Below, piece by piece: positions 55,263 to 64,000 of a DNA stretch of 64,000 nt. The position numbers were made by a program, and so were the translations under genes. The notes under the pieces were generated by a model, which ran no database searches, was not told the DNA's origin, and was given only the letters and a program-made list of their open reading frames with translations. Source of the stretch: Bacillota bacterium (GTDB lineage Bacteria; Bacillota; Dethiobacteria; Dethiobacterales; Dethiobacteraceae). Where the stretch lies: the NCBI GenBank assembly GCA_012800795.1, contig JAAZIQ010000079.1:1-64000 (forward strand). Reading direction: 5' to 3'. The stretch's first letter is position 1; every line of letters begins with the position of its first letter.

Positions 55263-56027
55263 TTGCCTTTTGCTTGGAAAAAAATACTCAAAAAAAATAA
55301 TAAAACTGTAAAAATTCCTCCAGAGAGGATGCCTAAACATATTGCCATCATTATGGATGGTAATGGCCGTTGGGCCGCGCAGCGCGGCTTGCCCCGCACT
55401 GCCGGTCACCATGCCGGTATGGCCGCATTAAGGCGGACTATTCGGGCTGCAAATGATTTGGGCATAAAAGTTTTAACGGTTTATGCCTTTTCTACAGAGA
55501 ACTGGAACAGGCCTGCTGCGGAAGTAGATTTCCTGATGCGTCTGCCTAGTGAATTTTTACGGACTGACTTGCCGGAACTGGTGGCTAAGAACGTGAAGGT
55601 TATGATGTCAGGATCATACGAAGGCTTGCCGCAGCACACCATTGAAGCTGTTAATGAGGCCATTAACAAAACAGCAAATAATACGGGCATGATTCTTAAT
55701 TTTGCTTTAAACTATGGGAGCCGGGCTGAAATTGTAAAGGCTGTGCGCGAGATTTCGCAGGCTGTGGCGGCAGGTTCCTTGCAGGTTGACGAGATAAATG
55801 AAGAAATGATTAGTAACCATTTATATACAGCCGGTCTTCCCGATCCAGACTTACTAATTCGACCAAGCGGTGAAATTCGTCTTAGTAATTTTCTGCTATG
55901 GCAGCTGGCATATGCAGAACTTTGGTTTGTTGATATCTATTGGCCCGATTTTACGCGGGAGCATTTACTTGCTGCCATTGAAGCTTTTTCTCAGCGGGAT
56001 AGACGTTTTGGGGCTATTAAATTATAG
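55263..56027 (+). CDS. uppS: Isoprenyl transferase (undecaprenyl diphosphate synthase)
   Basis: A 254-residue cis-prenyltransferase that extends farnesyl diphosphate to undecaprenyl diphosphate, the lipid carrier for cell-wall precursors. The motifs IAIIMDGNGRWA, TAGHHAG, the STENW stretch and the RPSGEIRLSNFLLWQ-type C-terminal site are present. TTG55263 is five bases after GAGGTGG; a frame from 55182 would run through the hairpin and match nothing. cdsA follows after 13 bases. Confidence 0.95.
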   Translation: MPFAWKKILKKNNKTVKIPPERMPKHIAIIMDGNGRWAAQRGLPRTAGHHAGMAALRRTIRAANDLGIKVLTVYAFSTENWNRPAAEVDFLMRLPSEFLRTDLPELVAKNVKVMMSGSYEGLPQHTIEAVNEAINKTANNTGMILNFALNYGSRAEIVKAVREISQAVAAGSLQVDEINEEMISNHLYTAGLPDPDLLIRPSGEIRLSNFLLWQLAYAELWFVDIYWPDFTREHLLAAIEAFSQRDRRFGAIKL

Positions 56028-56040
56028 GAGGATATAGTTT

Positions 56041-56817
56041 ATGTTTAGGCAGCGCCTATTAAGTGCTCTCATCGGCATACCCATAGTTATTTTTTCTGTT
56101 TGGAACGGAAAACTGATGCTGTATGGACTTATTCTGCTGATAAGTACATTGGCCTTGCGTGAGCTATACTCCCTTGGCGGTTTGGAGAGAAAAGATCTTG
56201 CCGTGATAGGTTTATTAGGCAATTTTATCATTCTGACGATAGCGTACCTGGGCGATGCAAATCAGCTGCTCTTTATGCTGATTAGTTTTTTTATTCTCTT
56301 AAATATTTATACCGTATTTATTTTTCCTGTTAATTTGCAGGGACTAATGTTGATAATTTGGGGCAAATTATATGTTACTTGCCTTTTTGCCCATTTCTTT
56401 TGGCTGCGGGCGCTTAATAACGGCTTCTTTCTGCTTTTAAGCGTACTGCTGGCTACCTGGGCTTCCGATACAGGAGCTTATGCTTGTGGACTGACTTTAG
56501 GTAAGCGTAAATTAATACCGGCAGTTAGCCCGAAAAAATCATTGGAAGGCGCCGTGGGAGGAATATTATTTGCAGGTGTTACCCTTGTCTTGCTGGCTCC
56601 GCTTTTAAATATGGGTCGTTTACAGGCAGCTGTAATTGGTGTCTTTTTTTCGTTAGTAGGTCAATTTGGTGATTTAGCTGAATCTGCCTTAAAAAGATGG
56701 GGCAGAGCTAAAGATTCCGGTAAATTCCTGCCCGGGCACGGGGGTGTGTTGGACCGGCTCGATAGCCTTCTTTTCGCTGTTCCGGCAGCCTATTATCTTT
56801 TTCTTTTTCTACTGTGA
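56041..56817 (+). CDS. cdsA: Phosphatidate cytidylyltransferase
   Basis: A 258-residue membrane enzyme that makes CDP-diacylglycerol from phosphatidic acid and CTP. It has multiple helices and the C-terminal signature that starts SALKRWGRAKDSG, then PGHGGVLDRLDSL. The metal-binding Asp pair is in DRLD. ATG56041 follows AGGAGGA. dxr follows after 15 bases. Confidence 0.96.
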   Translation: MFRQRLLSALIGIPIVIFSVWNGKLMLYGLILLISTLALRELYSLGGLERKDLAVIGLLGNFIILTIAYLGDANQLLFMLISFFILLNIYTVFIFPVNLQGLMLIIWGKLYVTCLFAHFFWLRALNNGFFLLLSVLLATWASDTGAYACGLTLGKRKLIPAVSPKKSLEGAVGGILFAGVTLVLLAPLLNMGRLQAAVIGVFFSLVGQFGDLAESALKRWGRAKDSGKFLPGHGGVLDRLDSLLFAVPAAYYLFLFLL

Positions 56818-56832
56818 TTGGAGGATTAGCTA

Positions 56833-58005
56833 ATGAAAACAATTAGCATCTTGGGTTCTACCGGCTCTATAGGTAATCAAGCCTTGGCAGTAGTTTCTGC
56901 ACATCAAGGAATGTTTCGCATTTATGGCTTAACTGCTAATCGGCAGGTCAAAACTTTAGCCGAGCAGGCACGCATCTATAAACCGGCTAAAGTGGTAATT
57001 GCTGCTCCTGAATTATATCGCGATTTAAAAGCGCTTTGCCGTGATTTGCCGGTGGAAGTGGCTGCCGGTCCTGATGCTATCTCGGAATTGGCGGCAGATT
57101 CTCGTCATGAATTGGTTCTAAACGCCCTTGTAGGCTTTGCCGGCCTTGCTCCTACCCTGGCTGCACTCAAAAGCGGCAGAACAGTAGCTTTAGCTAATAA
57201 AGAATCACTGGTGGCAGGGGGACATCTTGTCATGCCTTTGACAACAAATAAGAAAAAAGCAAACTTACTGCCTGTAGACAGTGAGCATTCGGCCATATTC
57301 CAGTGTTTGCAGGGAGAGCGGGAAGCCGAGGTGGAAAATATTATACTCACCGCTTCCGGTGGTCCTTTTTGGGGATATAGTGCAGTAGAGCTGCAGAAAG
57401 TTACACCGGAAGAAGCTCTCAGACATCCTAATTGGTCAATGGGAGCCAAAATTAGTATAGATTCTGCCACAATGATGAATAAGGGTTTAGAAGTGATTGA
57501 GGCCCATTGGCTTTTTTCCCTTCCCTATGAAAAAATAAAAGTAATCATTCAGCGCGAAAGCATTATTCATTCTATGGTTACTTTCCGGGATGGTGCAGTG
57601 CTGGCCCAACTGGGAGTGCCGGATATGCAGGTTCCCATTCAATATGCTTTAACTTATCCACATCGGAAACCCTGCCGGGCGCCGCGTCTTGACTGGGAAG
57701 CAATTGAATCTCTTCATTTTTCGCCTCCCGATATAAAAAACTTTCCCTGCCTTCAGCTTGCGTATGAGGCAGGAAAAATAGGAGGAAGTTTGCCCTGTGC
57801 CATGAATGCAGCCAATGAAGAGGCTGTGCGCCTTTTTTTAAATGGTGACATTGGCTTTTTAAGTATAGCCCGTATAATTGAAGCTGTAATGAATAAACAT
57901 AAATTAATCAAACTGCCTGATTTTGCTGCTTTGCAGGAAGTTGATCGGGAGGCTCGGCACCTGGCGCAAGAATTTGCAAAGAGAGAAGGGATAATAAAAT
58001 GCTAA
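56833..58005 (+). CDS. dxr: 1-deoxy-D-xylulose 5-phosphate reductoisomerase
   Basis: A 390-residue NADPH enzyme of the non-mevalonate (MEP) isoprenoid pathway that makes MEP from DXP. NADPH site GSTGSIG is at residues 7-13. The metal residues are in LPVDSEHSAI and the substrate site spans SSGGPF-like TASGGPFWGY and KGLEVIEAHW. It overlaps rseP by seven bases. Confidence 0.97.
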   Translation: MKTISILGSTGSIGNQALAVVSAHQGMFRIYGLTANRQVKTLAEQARIYKPAKVVIAAPELYRDLKALCRDLPVEVAAGPDAISELAADSRHELVLNALVGFAGLAPTLAALKSGRTVALANKESLVAGGHLVMPLTTNKKKANLLPVDSEHSAIFQCLQGEREAEVENIILTASGGPFWGYSAVELQKVTPEEALRHPNWSMGAKISIDSATMMNKGLEVIEAHWLFSLPYEKIKVIIQRESIIHSMVTFRDGAVLAQLGVPDMQVPIQYALTYPHRKPCRAPRLDWEAIESLHFSPPDIKNFPCLQLAYEAGKIGGSLPCAMNAANEEAVRLFLNGDIGFLSIARIIEAVMNKHKLIKLPDFAALQEVDREARHLAQEFAKREGIIKC

Positions 58006-59027
58006 CCCTTGTCGTTTCAGTAATTTTTTTTGGTTTGCTAATTTTTTTCCATGAACTCGGTCATTTTTTAGTGGCAAAAAAAGTTGGGATTGGGGTAATA
58101 GAATTTGCTATTGGCTTTGGACCACGTGTTTTTACAAAAGAAGCAGGTGAAACAGTCTACTCGATAAGGGCATTCCCTTTTGGTGGATTTGTGCGTCTGG
58201 TAGGTGAAGATCCTGAAGATGAAACTGCAGAAGAAGAGAGTAGCTTTCAGAAAAAGACGGTGTGGCAGCGATTTGCCGTAATTGCAGCGGGACCGCTGAT
58301 GAATTTTCTGTTGGCAGTAATTTTGTTTTCTCTGATTTACTTTGCTTTTCTGGGTGTTCCGGTTTATGATTCAACTATTTTAGGCGAGGTGCTGCCAAAC
58401 GGTGAGGCGGCCAAAGCGGGACTGCAACCCGGAGACAAAATTATTTCCATTGCCGGGGAAGAAGTAGAGGATTGGCGCGAACTGGTGAAGTTAATTCATA
58501 ATAATCCTGAACAGCAAATAGAAATTGTTTTTGAGCGCAATCGGGAAGTAAATACTGTAACAGTGACTCCTGTTCGCGATCTGGAAATCGGAGAAGGACG
58601 AATTGGCATTGGTGTGCAAACTCGCAAATATTCTTTTTTCCCTGCTGTAAAGATGGGTATAGAACAGACTTTTTGGTTCATCCGTTTTATGGCTTATAGC
58701 TTGATTCAAATAGTAACCGGCCGCATGGCTCCTGACGTAGTGGGGCCGGTAGGTATTATTAGCCTTGTGGGCGAAGTTGTGCATACCGGAATTATGAATT
58801 TACTTTCCTTAGCTGCTATTATAAGCCTTAATCTTGGCTTTCTAAATTTGCTGCCCATTCCGGCACTGGATGGCAGCAGGCTGCTGTTTCTCGTTATCGA
58901 AGGAGTACGGGGGCGTCCTGTTGATCCGCAGAAAGAATCTTTAATTCATTTTATTGGTTTTACGGTGTTAATTTTGTTAATGGTGATAGTTGCCTATAAA
59001 GATTTGATGCGTCTAAAAATTTTTTAG
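57999..59027 (+). CDS. rseP: RIP metalloprotease RseP (site-2 protease)
   Basis: A 342-residue membrane zinc protease that cuts transmembrane anti-sigma factors and signal-peptide remnants. HELGH (near residue 20) and the C-terminal NLLPIPALDGSR supply the metal site. One PDZ domain (about 110-195) lies between. ATG57999 overlaps the dxr end by seven bases. It could process the anti-sigma factor encoded at 30670, as RasP does with RsiW in Bacillus. Confidence 0.96.
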   Translation: MLTLVVSVIFFGLLIFFHELGHFLVAKKVGIGVIEFAIGFGPRVFTKEAGETVYSIRAFPFGGFVRLVGEDPEDETAEEESSFQKKTVWQRFAVIAAGPLMNFLLAVILFSLIYFAFLGVPVYDSTILGEVLPNGEAAKAGLQPGDKIISIAGEEVEDWRELVKLIHNNPEQQIEIVFERNREVNTVTVTPVRDLEIGEGRIGIGVQTRKYSFFPAVKMGIEQTFWFIRFMAYSLIQIVTGRMAPDVVGPVGIISLVGEVVHTGIMNLLSLAAIISLNLGFLNLLPIPALDGSRLLFLVIEGVRGRPVDPQKESLIHFIGFTVLILLMVIVAYKDLMRLKIF

Positions 59028-59042
59028 AGCAGAGGAATTATT

Positions 59043-60119
59043 ATGATAACAAGAGAGCAAACAAGACCTATTCGGGTTGGCAGTTTGACCATTGGTGGCG
59101 GCGCTCCTGTAATTGTGCAGTCTATGACAAACACTGCTACTGCCGATACTGAGGCTACTTTACAGCAGATTAACTCTTTGGCAAAAGCAGGCTGTGAATT
59201 AGTTCGCGTGGCAGTTCCTGATGAGCGTGCGGCTGCCGCTTTGCCTTATCTGGTTGCAAAATCACCCCTGCCGCTGGTGGCCGATATTCATTTTAATTAC
59301 CGTCTGGCACTGAGCGCCATAGATGCCGGTGTTGCTAAAATAAGAATTAATCCGGGCAATATTGGCGGTAAAGATAGATTGGCGGCAGTGGTGGCGCGGG
59401 CTGCAGAGAAAAAAGTAGCCATACGTATTGGCGTCAATGCCGGCTCTTTAGAAAAGGACATTTATCATAAATATGGGGGGATTACTGCTGAAGCCTTGGT
59501 GGAGTCAGCATTAGGCCATATTAAAATGGTGGAAGAAATGGGCTTTAAGAATTTGATTGTTTCTTTAAAAGCCTCCTCGGTACCGCTAACAGTGGCTGCC
59601 CACCGTTTATTAGCGCAAAAAGTGAATTATCCCCATCATATTGGGATTACAGAAGCCGGTTCTCCCTTTAGCGGCACCATCCATTCGGCAGTGGGGATTG
59701 GTGCACTACTGCTGGCAGGCCTCGGGGATACAATACGAGTTTCTTTAACGGCTCCTCCGGAAGAAGAGGTCCGTGTAGCTAAAGAGATTCTTACGGCTGC
59801 AGGAATTCGACGATTTGGGCCGCGTGTTATTTCCTGTCCCACATGTGGACGTACGCAGATAAAATTGCAGGAATTGGCACAAGAAATAGAAGAGCGTGTA
59901 AAAGATCTTTCAGAACCGCTGACCATCGCTGTTATGGGTTGTGCCGTTAACGGTCCGGGGGAGGCTAGAGAAGCTGACTTGGGGGTGGCAGGCGGTAAAA
60001 ATGAAGGATTAATTTTCCGCCGTGGCAAAGTCCTGAAGAAAGTAAGTCAAAATAAAATCGTAGACGAGCTGATGTTGGTATTAGATGAAATGCTGCAGGA
60101 AAAAGCAAAAAAACACTAA
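59043..60119 (+). CDS. ispG: 4-hydroxy-3-methylbut-2-en-1-yl diphosphate synthase (flavodoxin)
   Basis: A 358-residue [4Fe-4S] enzyme of the MEP pathway that forms HMBPP from MEcPP. The N-terminal TIM barrel shows VQSMTNT and KIRINPGNIG. The C-terminal domain carries the cluster cysteines in SCPTCGR (about 264-270) and MGCAVNGPGE. ATG59043 follows GAGGAATT. It ends the pyrH-to-ispG run. Confidence 0.96.
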   Translation: MITREQTRPIRVGSLTIGGGAPVIVQSMTNTATADTEATLQQINSLAKAGCELVRVAVPDERAAAALPYLVAKSPLPLVADIHFNYRLALSAIDAGVAKIRINPGNIGGKDRLAAVVARAAEKKVAIRIGVNAGSLEKDIYHKYGGITAEALVESALGHIKMVEEMGFKNLIVSLKASSVPLTVAAHRLLAQKVNYPHHIGITEAGSPFSGTIHSAVGIGALLLAGLGDTIRVSLTAPPEEEVRVAKEILTAAGIRRFGPRVISCPTCGRTQIKLQELAQEIEERVKDLSEPLTIAVMGCAVNGPGEAREADLGVAGGKNEGLIFRRGKVLKKVSQNKIVDELMLVLDEMLQEKAKKH

Positions 60120-60142
60120 ATGACATCATTTTTCTGCCAGGC

Positions 60143-60171
60143 TTGCGGTTTCTTTCCAGATGTGATAAAAT
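60143..60171 (+). promoter_or_regulatory. Promoter for rimP-nusA-infB
   Basis: TTGCGG at 60143-60148, 17 bases, and TAAAAT at 60166-60171 preceded by TGA (extended -10). It makes a leader of about 120 bases containing the 60203 hairpin. A second, weaker pair (TTGATA at 60231, TAATAA at 60255) lies further down. Confidence 0.6.
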
Positions 60172-60202
60172 GGTTGCGAATACAACTGTAGCGTTTCAAG
60201 GA

Positions 60203-60228
60203 GAGTGGGTTCGCCCACTCTTACCTTT
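60203..60228 (+). terminator. Hairpin with TTCG tetraloop in the rimP leader
   Basis: Seven-base stem GAGTGGG / CCCACTC around the very stable TTCG loop, followed by TTACCTTTT. It is either a weak terminator of ispG read-through or an attenuator in the rimP-nusA leader. Confidence 0.6.
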
Positions 60229-60301
60229 TGTTGATAGACCTTTTCCCGGATTGGTAATAATATTGTTAAAAGTAGAATGACTGCATCACAGGAGGCTGAA
60301 G

Positions 60302-60760
60302 ATGTCAAAAATAGTAGAAAAACTATTTCCCATAGCTGAACCTTTTGCCCAATCTTTGGGACTGGAATTGGTAGATATTGAATTTGTGAAAGAAGGCGGT
60401 CAGTTAGTCCTTCGTTTTTTAATTGATAAAGAAGGCGGTGTAACACTGGATGATTGTGAGGCTTTTAGCCGTTTGCTGGATCCTGAATTAGATAGGCTTG
60501 ACCCTATCGACTCCAGCTACCTGCTGCAGGTATCATCACCTGGCATAGAACGCCCCCTAAAAAAAGAGTCTGATTACGAGCGTTTTCGCGGTAAACTTGT
60601 AAAAGTAAAATTATATAAAGCTTTGGAGGGACAGAAATCTTATAAGGGTATCCTGCATGGTTTGGATGACAAGCGGCAAGTTCTGTTGGAGACTAAAAAA
60701 CAAGAAATTATTCAGATTCCGCTGGAGCTCGTGGCCAAAGCTCATCTGGCAATGGATTAA
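60302..60760 (+). CDS. rimP: Ribosome maturation factor RimP
   Basis: A 152-residue cytoplasmic protein needed for 30S subunit assembly. The N-terminal domain has LGLELVDIEFVKEGG, shown in part, and DDCE. The SSPGIERPLK motif and the C-terminal SH3-like domain follow. ATG60302 lies behind AGGAGGCTGAAG. nusA follows after 29 bases, the universal order. Confidence 0.96.
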   Translation: MSKIVEKLFPIAEPFAQSLGLELVDIEFVKEGGQLVLRFLIDKEGGVTLDDCEAFSRLLDPELDRLDPIDSSYLLQVSSPGIERPLKKESDYERFRGKLVKVKLYKALEGQKSYKGILHGLDDKRQVLLETKKQEIIQIPLELVAKAHLAMD

Positions 60761-60789
60761 AGTGAGGCAGAAAGGAGGAAATATTTTTT

Positions 60790-61887
60790 ATGAATGTAGA
60801 GTTTTTATCTGCCTTAGCTGACATTGAACGGGAGAGGGGTATTAGCAAAGAAATTCTTTTTGAGGCTATTGAAGCTGCACTTGTCTCAGCATATAAGCGC
60901 AATTTTAATGCGCCAGGGAATGTAAGAGTTCAGCTGGACAGGGAAACTGGAAATATTAAAGTTTATGCACGTTTAAATGTGGTGGAAAGTGTTTCTCAGC
61001 CACAACTGGAGATTTCTCTGGCTGAAGCTCAAGCCATTGATCCTGAATACCAAGTTGGTGATATTGTAGAAAAGGAAATTACTCCAAAAAATTTTGGCCG
61101 TATTGCAGCGCAAACGGCAAAGCAGGTTGTTATACAAAGAATTCGTGAAGCTGAACGGGAGCTCGTTTTTGATGAATATATAGACCGCGAAGATGATATT
61201 ATTACAGGCATTGTGCAGCGAACTGATCAAAAAAATGTCATTGTAGATTTAGGAAAAACAGAGGCAATTTTGTTACCGTCAGAGCAAATGCCTCAGGATG
61301 AGTATAAACCCAATGAGAGAATTAAAGCTTATATTACCGAAGTAAAACGAACCACCAAGGGACCGCAAATTTTAATCTCCAGAACTCACCCAGGACTGTT
61401 GAAAAGACTATTTGAATTGGAGGTCCCGGAGATATATGATGGTACTGTAGAGATAAAGTCTGTTGCCCGAGAGGCAGGCTTTCGTTCTAAATTGGCGGTT
61501 TATTCCAAAAACCCCGATGTAGATCCGGTTGGTGCTTGTGTTGGTCCAAAAGGAGCACGAGTGCAGGCTATAGTAAATGAATTGCGCGGTGAAAAAATTG
61601 ATATTGTTAAGTGGGATGAAGATGCAGCTGTTTTTGTAGCCAATGCTTTATCTCCGGCTAAAGTGTTGGCCGTTAATTTAGATGAGGAGAAAAAAATTGC
61701 CAATGTAATAGTTCCTGACTATCAATTGTCTCTGGCCATTGGCAAAGAGGGCCAAAACGCTCGGCTGGCAGCTAAACTAACTGGCTGGAAAATTGATATA
61801 ACAAGCGAAAGTCAAATAGGCGCAGTTTCTGCTCAACAAGAGGAGGAAGGCGCAGGTGAGGAAAATGGGGAAAATGAAACGACGTAA
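60790..61887 (+). CDS. nusA: Transcription termination/antitermination factor NusA
   Basis: A 365-residue RNA polymerase-binding factor. An N-terminal domain (about 1-130), S1 domain (about 135-200), KH1 (about 235-275) and KH2 (GKEGQNARLAAKLTGWKIDI, in parts, about 318-340) are present. The C-terminal acidic repeats of enterobacterial NusA are missing, as usual in Firmicutes. ATG60790 follows AGGAGG by 11 bases. It overlaps rnpM by 32 bases. Confidence 0.96.
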   Translation: MNVEFLSALADIERERGISKEILFEAIEAALVSAYKRNFNAPGNVRVQLDRETGNIKVYARLNVVESVSQPQLEISLAEAQAIDPEYQVGDIVEKEITPKNFGRIAAQTAKQVVIQRIREAERELVFDEYIDREDDIITGIVQRTDQKNVIVDLGKTEAILLPSEQMPQDEYKPNERIKAYITEVKRTTKGPQILISRTHPGLLKRLFELEVPEIYDGTVEIKSVAREAGFRSKLAVYSKNPDVDPVGACVGPKGARVQAIVNELRGEKIDIVKWDEDAAVFVANALSPAKVLAVNLDEEKKIANVIVPDYQLSLAIGKEGQNARLAAKLTGWKIDITSESQIGAVSAQQEEEGAGEENGENETT

Positions 61888-62155
61888 AGTACCGCTTCGG
61901 ACCTGTATTGGTTGTCAGGAACAAAAAAATAAAAAAGAATTAATTCGCCTTGTTCGAACACCAGCAGGTATAGTAGAAATTGATCCTACTGGTAAAAAAG
62001 CAGGCCGTGGAGCTTATATCTGCAATAAAAGAAGCTGTTTAGAAAAAGCCGTCAAAGCAAAAAGAATTGAAAAAAGTTTAAGACATGAAGTTTCTCCGCT
62101 AGTTGTGCAAGAATTAATGGATCAACTGCCGGAGGATGAAATCGGTGAAGAATAA
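61856..62155 (+). CDS. rnpM: RNase P modulator RnpM (YlxR)
   Basis: A 99-residue basic RNA-binding protein of the YlxR family. The RTCIGC motif with a second Cys pair and GRGAYIC are typical. B. subtilis YlxR was recently reported to bind RNase P RNA and inhibit it. GTG61856 has GAGGAGGAAGG upstream and overlaps nusA; the first residues (RKMGKMKRRK) are highly basic. It overlaps the next gene by 11 bases. Confidence 0.92.
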   Translation: MRKMGKMKRRKVPLRTCIGCQEQKNKKELIRLVRTPAGIVEIDPTGKKAGRGAYICNKRSCLEKAVKAKRIEKSLRHEVSPLVVQELMDQLPEDEIGEE

Positions 62156-62447
62156 AGTGCTTTCTTTGCTGGGAATGGCCCACCGTGCCGGGCAAATAGA
62201 GTTCGCAGAAGATGCTAATTTAGCCGCTATCAAAAAAAATCGTGCTAAACTACTTTTATTAGCCAGTGATGCCGGCAGTGCTGTGGCAAAAAAGTATTTT
62301 GACAAATGTAAAACATATGGTATTCCGATCCAACAAATTTTTACTAAGGAAGAATTGGGGAGAGCCATAGGAAAATCGCCACGTACTGCCATTTGTGTGC
62401 TTGATGATGGTTTTGCAATGCGTTTTACACAATTATTAGCAAAGTGA
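62145..62447 (+). CDS. L7Ae-family ribosomal protein (YlxQ)
   Basis: A 100-residue protein of the L7Ae/L30e/S12e family that binds kink-turn RNA. It begins KNKVLSLLGMAHRAGQIEFAED, shown in part, and AKLLLLASDAG. GTG62145 lies nine bases after GGAGG; the in-frame ATG62136 directly abuts that site and is rejected. It sits between rnpM and infB as in Bacillus. Confidence 0.9.
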   Translation: MKNKVLSLLGMAHRAGQIEFAEDANLAAIKKNRAKLLLLASDAGSAVAKKYFDKCKTYGIPIQQIFTKEELGRAIGKSPRTAICVLDDGFAMRFTQLLAK

Positions 62448-62488
62448 CCATTTATTAAGGAGGCCAACTATAATGGAGGTGTGAATTA

Positions 62489-64000
62489 ATGTCAAAATTA
62501 AGGGTGTACCAATTGGCAAAAGAGTTAGAGGTGCCAAGTAGACGGATTATAGATTTACTGAAAGATATTGGTTGTGAAGTTAAAAACCATATGAGCGTTG
62601 TGGATAAGGAAGCTGCTCAACGTATTCGTTATCAATTAACGGGCAAAGGGGAGCTGCCTGATTCAGACGCAGAAAAAGCAAAACCGGAAAATGATGCCAG
62701 AAAAAAAACTTCTGAAAAAGAAAAAACTGCAGCGGTCAGAAAAAAACAGGCCGCTACAAAGGACAGTCTAAAGAGATCGCCAAAGAAGAAAGATAAGGAT
62801 AATTTAAAGAAAGAAAAAGACGGTAAGAAGGCGTCAGCTGCCGGTGAACACAAAAGCAACAAGAAAACAAAAACAAGCCGAAAAAAGCGTCTAAATAAAA
62901 AGGAAAGAAAAGCTCGTCGGGAAGCGTTGCTGCAGCAGCAGCAAGAACGGCTGGAAAACACCATCTTTCTTGGCGGACGTGTTACAGTTGGCGAATTGGC
63001 AAATAAAATGGAAGTAAGCGCCAATGAAATTATCGCCAAATTAATAGATTTAGGTATTATGGCTGCCATTAACCAGGCGATTGATCTTGATATTGCTAAA
63101 ATGTTGGCAGAAGAATATGGCTTTAATGTGGAAATCGAGAAGGATGAGCTGGAAGAAGAATTGGTAGAAGCTGTCGAAGACCGTGAAGAAGACCTACGGC
63201 CGCGTTCGCCAGTTGTAACGGTGCTGGGGCATGTGGACCACGGGAAAACATCATTATTAGATGCAATTCGCAAAGCCAATGTTACTGCCCAAGAAGCGGG
63301 TGGAATAACACAGCATATTGGAGCTTATCAGGCAAGCTATCAAGGGAAAAAAATCGTCTTTCTTGACACTCCCGGCCATGAAGCTTTTACAGCAATGCGG
63401 GCCCGCGGCGCACAAGTGACAGATATAGCTGTGATTGTTGTTGCTGCTGATGACGGTGTTATGCCGCAAACAGTGGAAGCCATCAATCACGTTAAAGCGG
63501 CTAATGTGCCGATTATTATTGCTATAAATAAAATTGACAGGCCGAATGCCAACCCTGATCGGGTTAGACAGCAGCTTACTGAATATGGTCTGGTACCTGA
63601 GGAATGGGGTGGCGACACAATTATGGTAGAAGTTTCCGCTCTAAAGAAAATAGGGATAGATAATCTAATGGAAATGATCCTGCTTTTGGCAGAAATGTCC
63701 GAATTAAAAGCCAATCCCAATAAACCTGCACTGGGTACAGTTATTGAGGCAAAATTGGATAAAGGAAGAGGTGCAGTGGCCACCGTTTTGATACAGGAGG
63801 GTACACTGCAGGTTGGTGATTCTGTAATATGCGGAACTGTTTATGGTAAAGTAAGGGCAATGGTGGATGATAAAGGTAAAAGGATTAAAAAGGCAGGTCC
63901 GGCAACACCGGTGGAAATTTTAGGGCTGTCAGATGTGCCGGAGGCAGGCGACGATTTTCAAGCCGTTACAGATGATAAAATGGCTCGTCAAATAGCAGAG
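62489..64000 (+). CDS. infB: Translation initiation factor IF-2 (3' end beyond window)
   Basis: The first 504 residues are visible and no stop is reached. An N-terminal IF2_N segment (about 1-50) is followed by a Lys/Glu/Ala-rich linker (about 55-155) and a second IF2_N module ([13 protein letters not shown]). The G domain starts near 241 with GHVDHGKTS (G1), [10 protein letters not shown] (G2), DTPGHEAF (G3) and NKID (G4). It places fMet-tRNA on the 30S subunit. ATG62489 follows GGAGGTGTG. Confidence 0.96.
   Translation, partial: MSKLRVYQLAKELEVPSRRIIDLLKDIGCEVKNHMSVVDKEAAQRIRYQLTGKGELPDSDAEKAKPENDARKKTSEKEKTAAVRKKQAATKDSLKRSPKKKDKDNLKKEKDGKKASAAGEHKSNKKTKTSRKKRLNKKERKARREALLQQQQERLENTIFLGGRVTVGELANKMEVSANEIIAKLIDLGIMAAINQAIDLDIAKMLAEEYGFNVEIEKDELEEELVEAVEDREEDLRPRSPVVTVLGHVDHGKTSLLDAIRKANVTAQEAGGITQHIGAYQASYQGKKIVFLDTPGHEAFTAMRARGAQVTDIAVIVVAADDGVMPQTVEAINHVKAANVPIIIAINKIDRPNANPDRVRQQLTEYGLVPEEWGGDTIMVEVSALKKIGIDNLMEMILLLAEMSELKANPNKPALGTVIEAKLDKGRGAVATVLIQEGTLQVGDSVICGTVYGKVRAMVDDKGKRIKKAGPATPVEILGLSDVPEAGDDFQAVTDDKMARQIAE

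Noticed and set aside
60126-60446. Minus-strand frame of 106 codons over the rimP leader
   Set aside because: It covers the promoter and hairpin, overlaps rimP and has no ribosome site or recognisable protein features.

Overview
The window is a dense, mostly + strand stretch of a low-GC, Gram-positive, endospore-forming chromosome, most likely an anaerobic member of Clostridia (Firmicutes). Three things support this. There is an alpha/beta-type small acid-soluble spore protein gene and a SpoIIM-like gene. Long runs of gene order match Bacillus and Clostridia (rqcH-Ca ATPase-yicC-remA-gmk-rpoZ-coaBC-priA-def-fmt-rsmB-rlmN-prpC-prkC-rsgA-rpe; dprA-topA-trmFO-xerC-hslVU-codY; rpsB-tsf-pyrH-frr-uppS-cdsA-dxr-rseP-ispG; rimP-nusA-rnpM-ylxQ-infB). 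Oxygen-sensitive or anaerobe-typical genes are also present: a 4Fe-4S serine dehydratase and a minimal SUF-like pair. The genus cannot be fixed from the sequence alone. No phage, IS element or CRISPR array was seen, and no gene-free stretch exceeds 300 bases; the longest are about 245-280 bases and carry terminators and promoters.

Layout. 1-8900 is the most accessory-like part: tRNA-Leu(GAG), serine dehydratase sdaAB-sdaAA, a two-gene SufC/SufB-like Fe-S assembly pair, a LysM amidase, a two-repeat FMN-binding-like lipoprotein next to the flavin transferase ApbE, a short DUF4321 protein, a NERD-domain protein lacking its expected catalytic residues, and two tiny minus-strand membrane proteins. 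One of these (46 aa) is shorter than usual gene-finding cut-offs. 8987-29910 is a conserved housekeeping block (ribosome rescue, calcium pump, nucleotide and CoA synthesis, replication restart, N-formyl-Met handling, rRNA modification, PrpC/PrkC signalling, ribosome assembly), interrupted by a divergent spoIIM-like gene and by DUF116 and YugP genes. 30042-34747 holds an ECF sigma/anti-sigma pair running into polA and mutM. 34864-40118 is a complete five-gene peptide-type ABC importer. 40199-42651 has an NAD-type isocitrate dehydrogenase-like gene, the SASP gene and a polysaccharide deacetylase lipoprotein. 42931-51224 is the dprA-to-codY block. A perfect match to the Gram-positive LexA operator overlaps the -35 of its predicted promoter. 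52065-64000 is translation, isoprenoid and cell-envelope lipid synthesis, then the nusA-infB operon, with infB cut off by the window end.

How the genes work together. Translation and its quality control dominate (def/fmt, rsmB, rlmN, rsgA, rqcH, rpsB/tsf/frr, rimP/nusA/infB). PrpC and PrkC form a phosphatase/kinase pair whose PASTA domains probably sense peptidoglycan. uppS, dxr, ispG and cdsA supply lipid carriers and phospholipid precursors. No wholly new multi-gene system stands out. The best candidates for a second look are the tandem FMN-binding-like lipoprotein with ApbE, the minimal SufBC pair with a cysteine-rich ATPase tail, the orphan cytoplasmic PASTA protein, the SASP with a duplicated protease site, the NERD protein without its catalytic motif, and the LexA operator at dprA.
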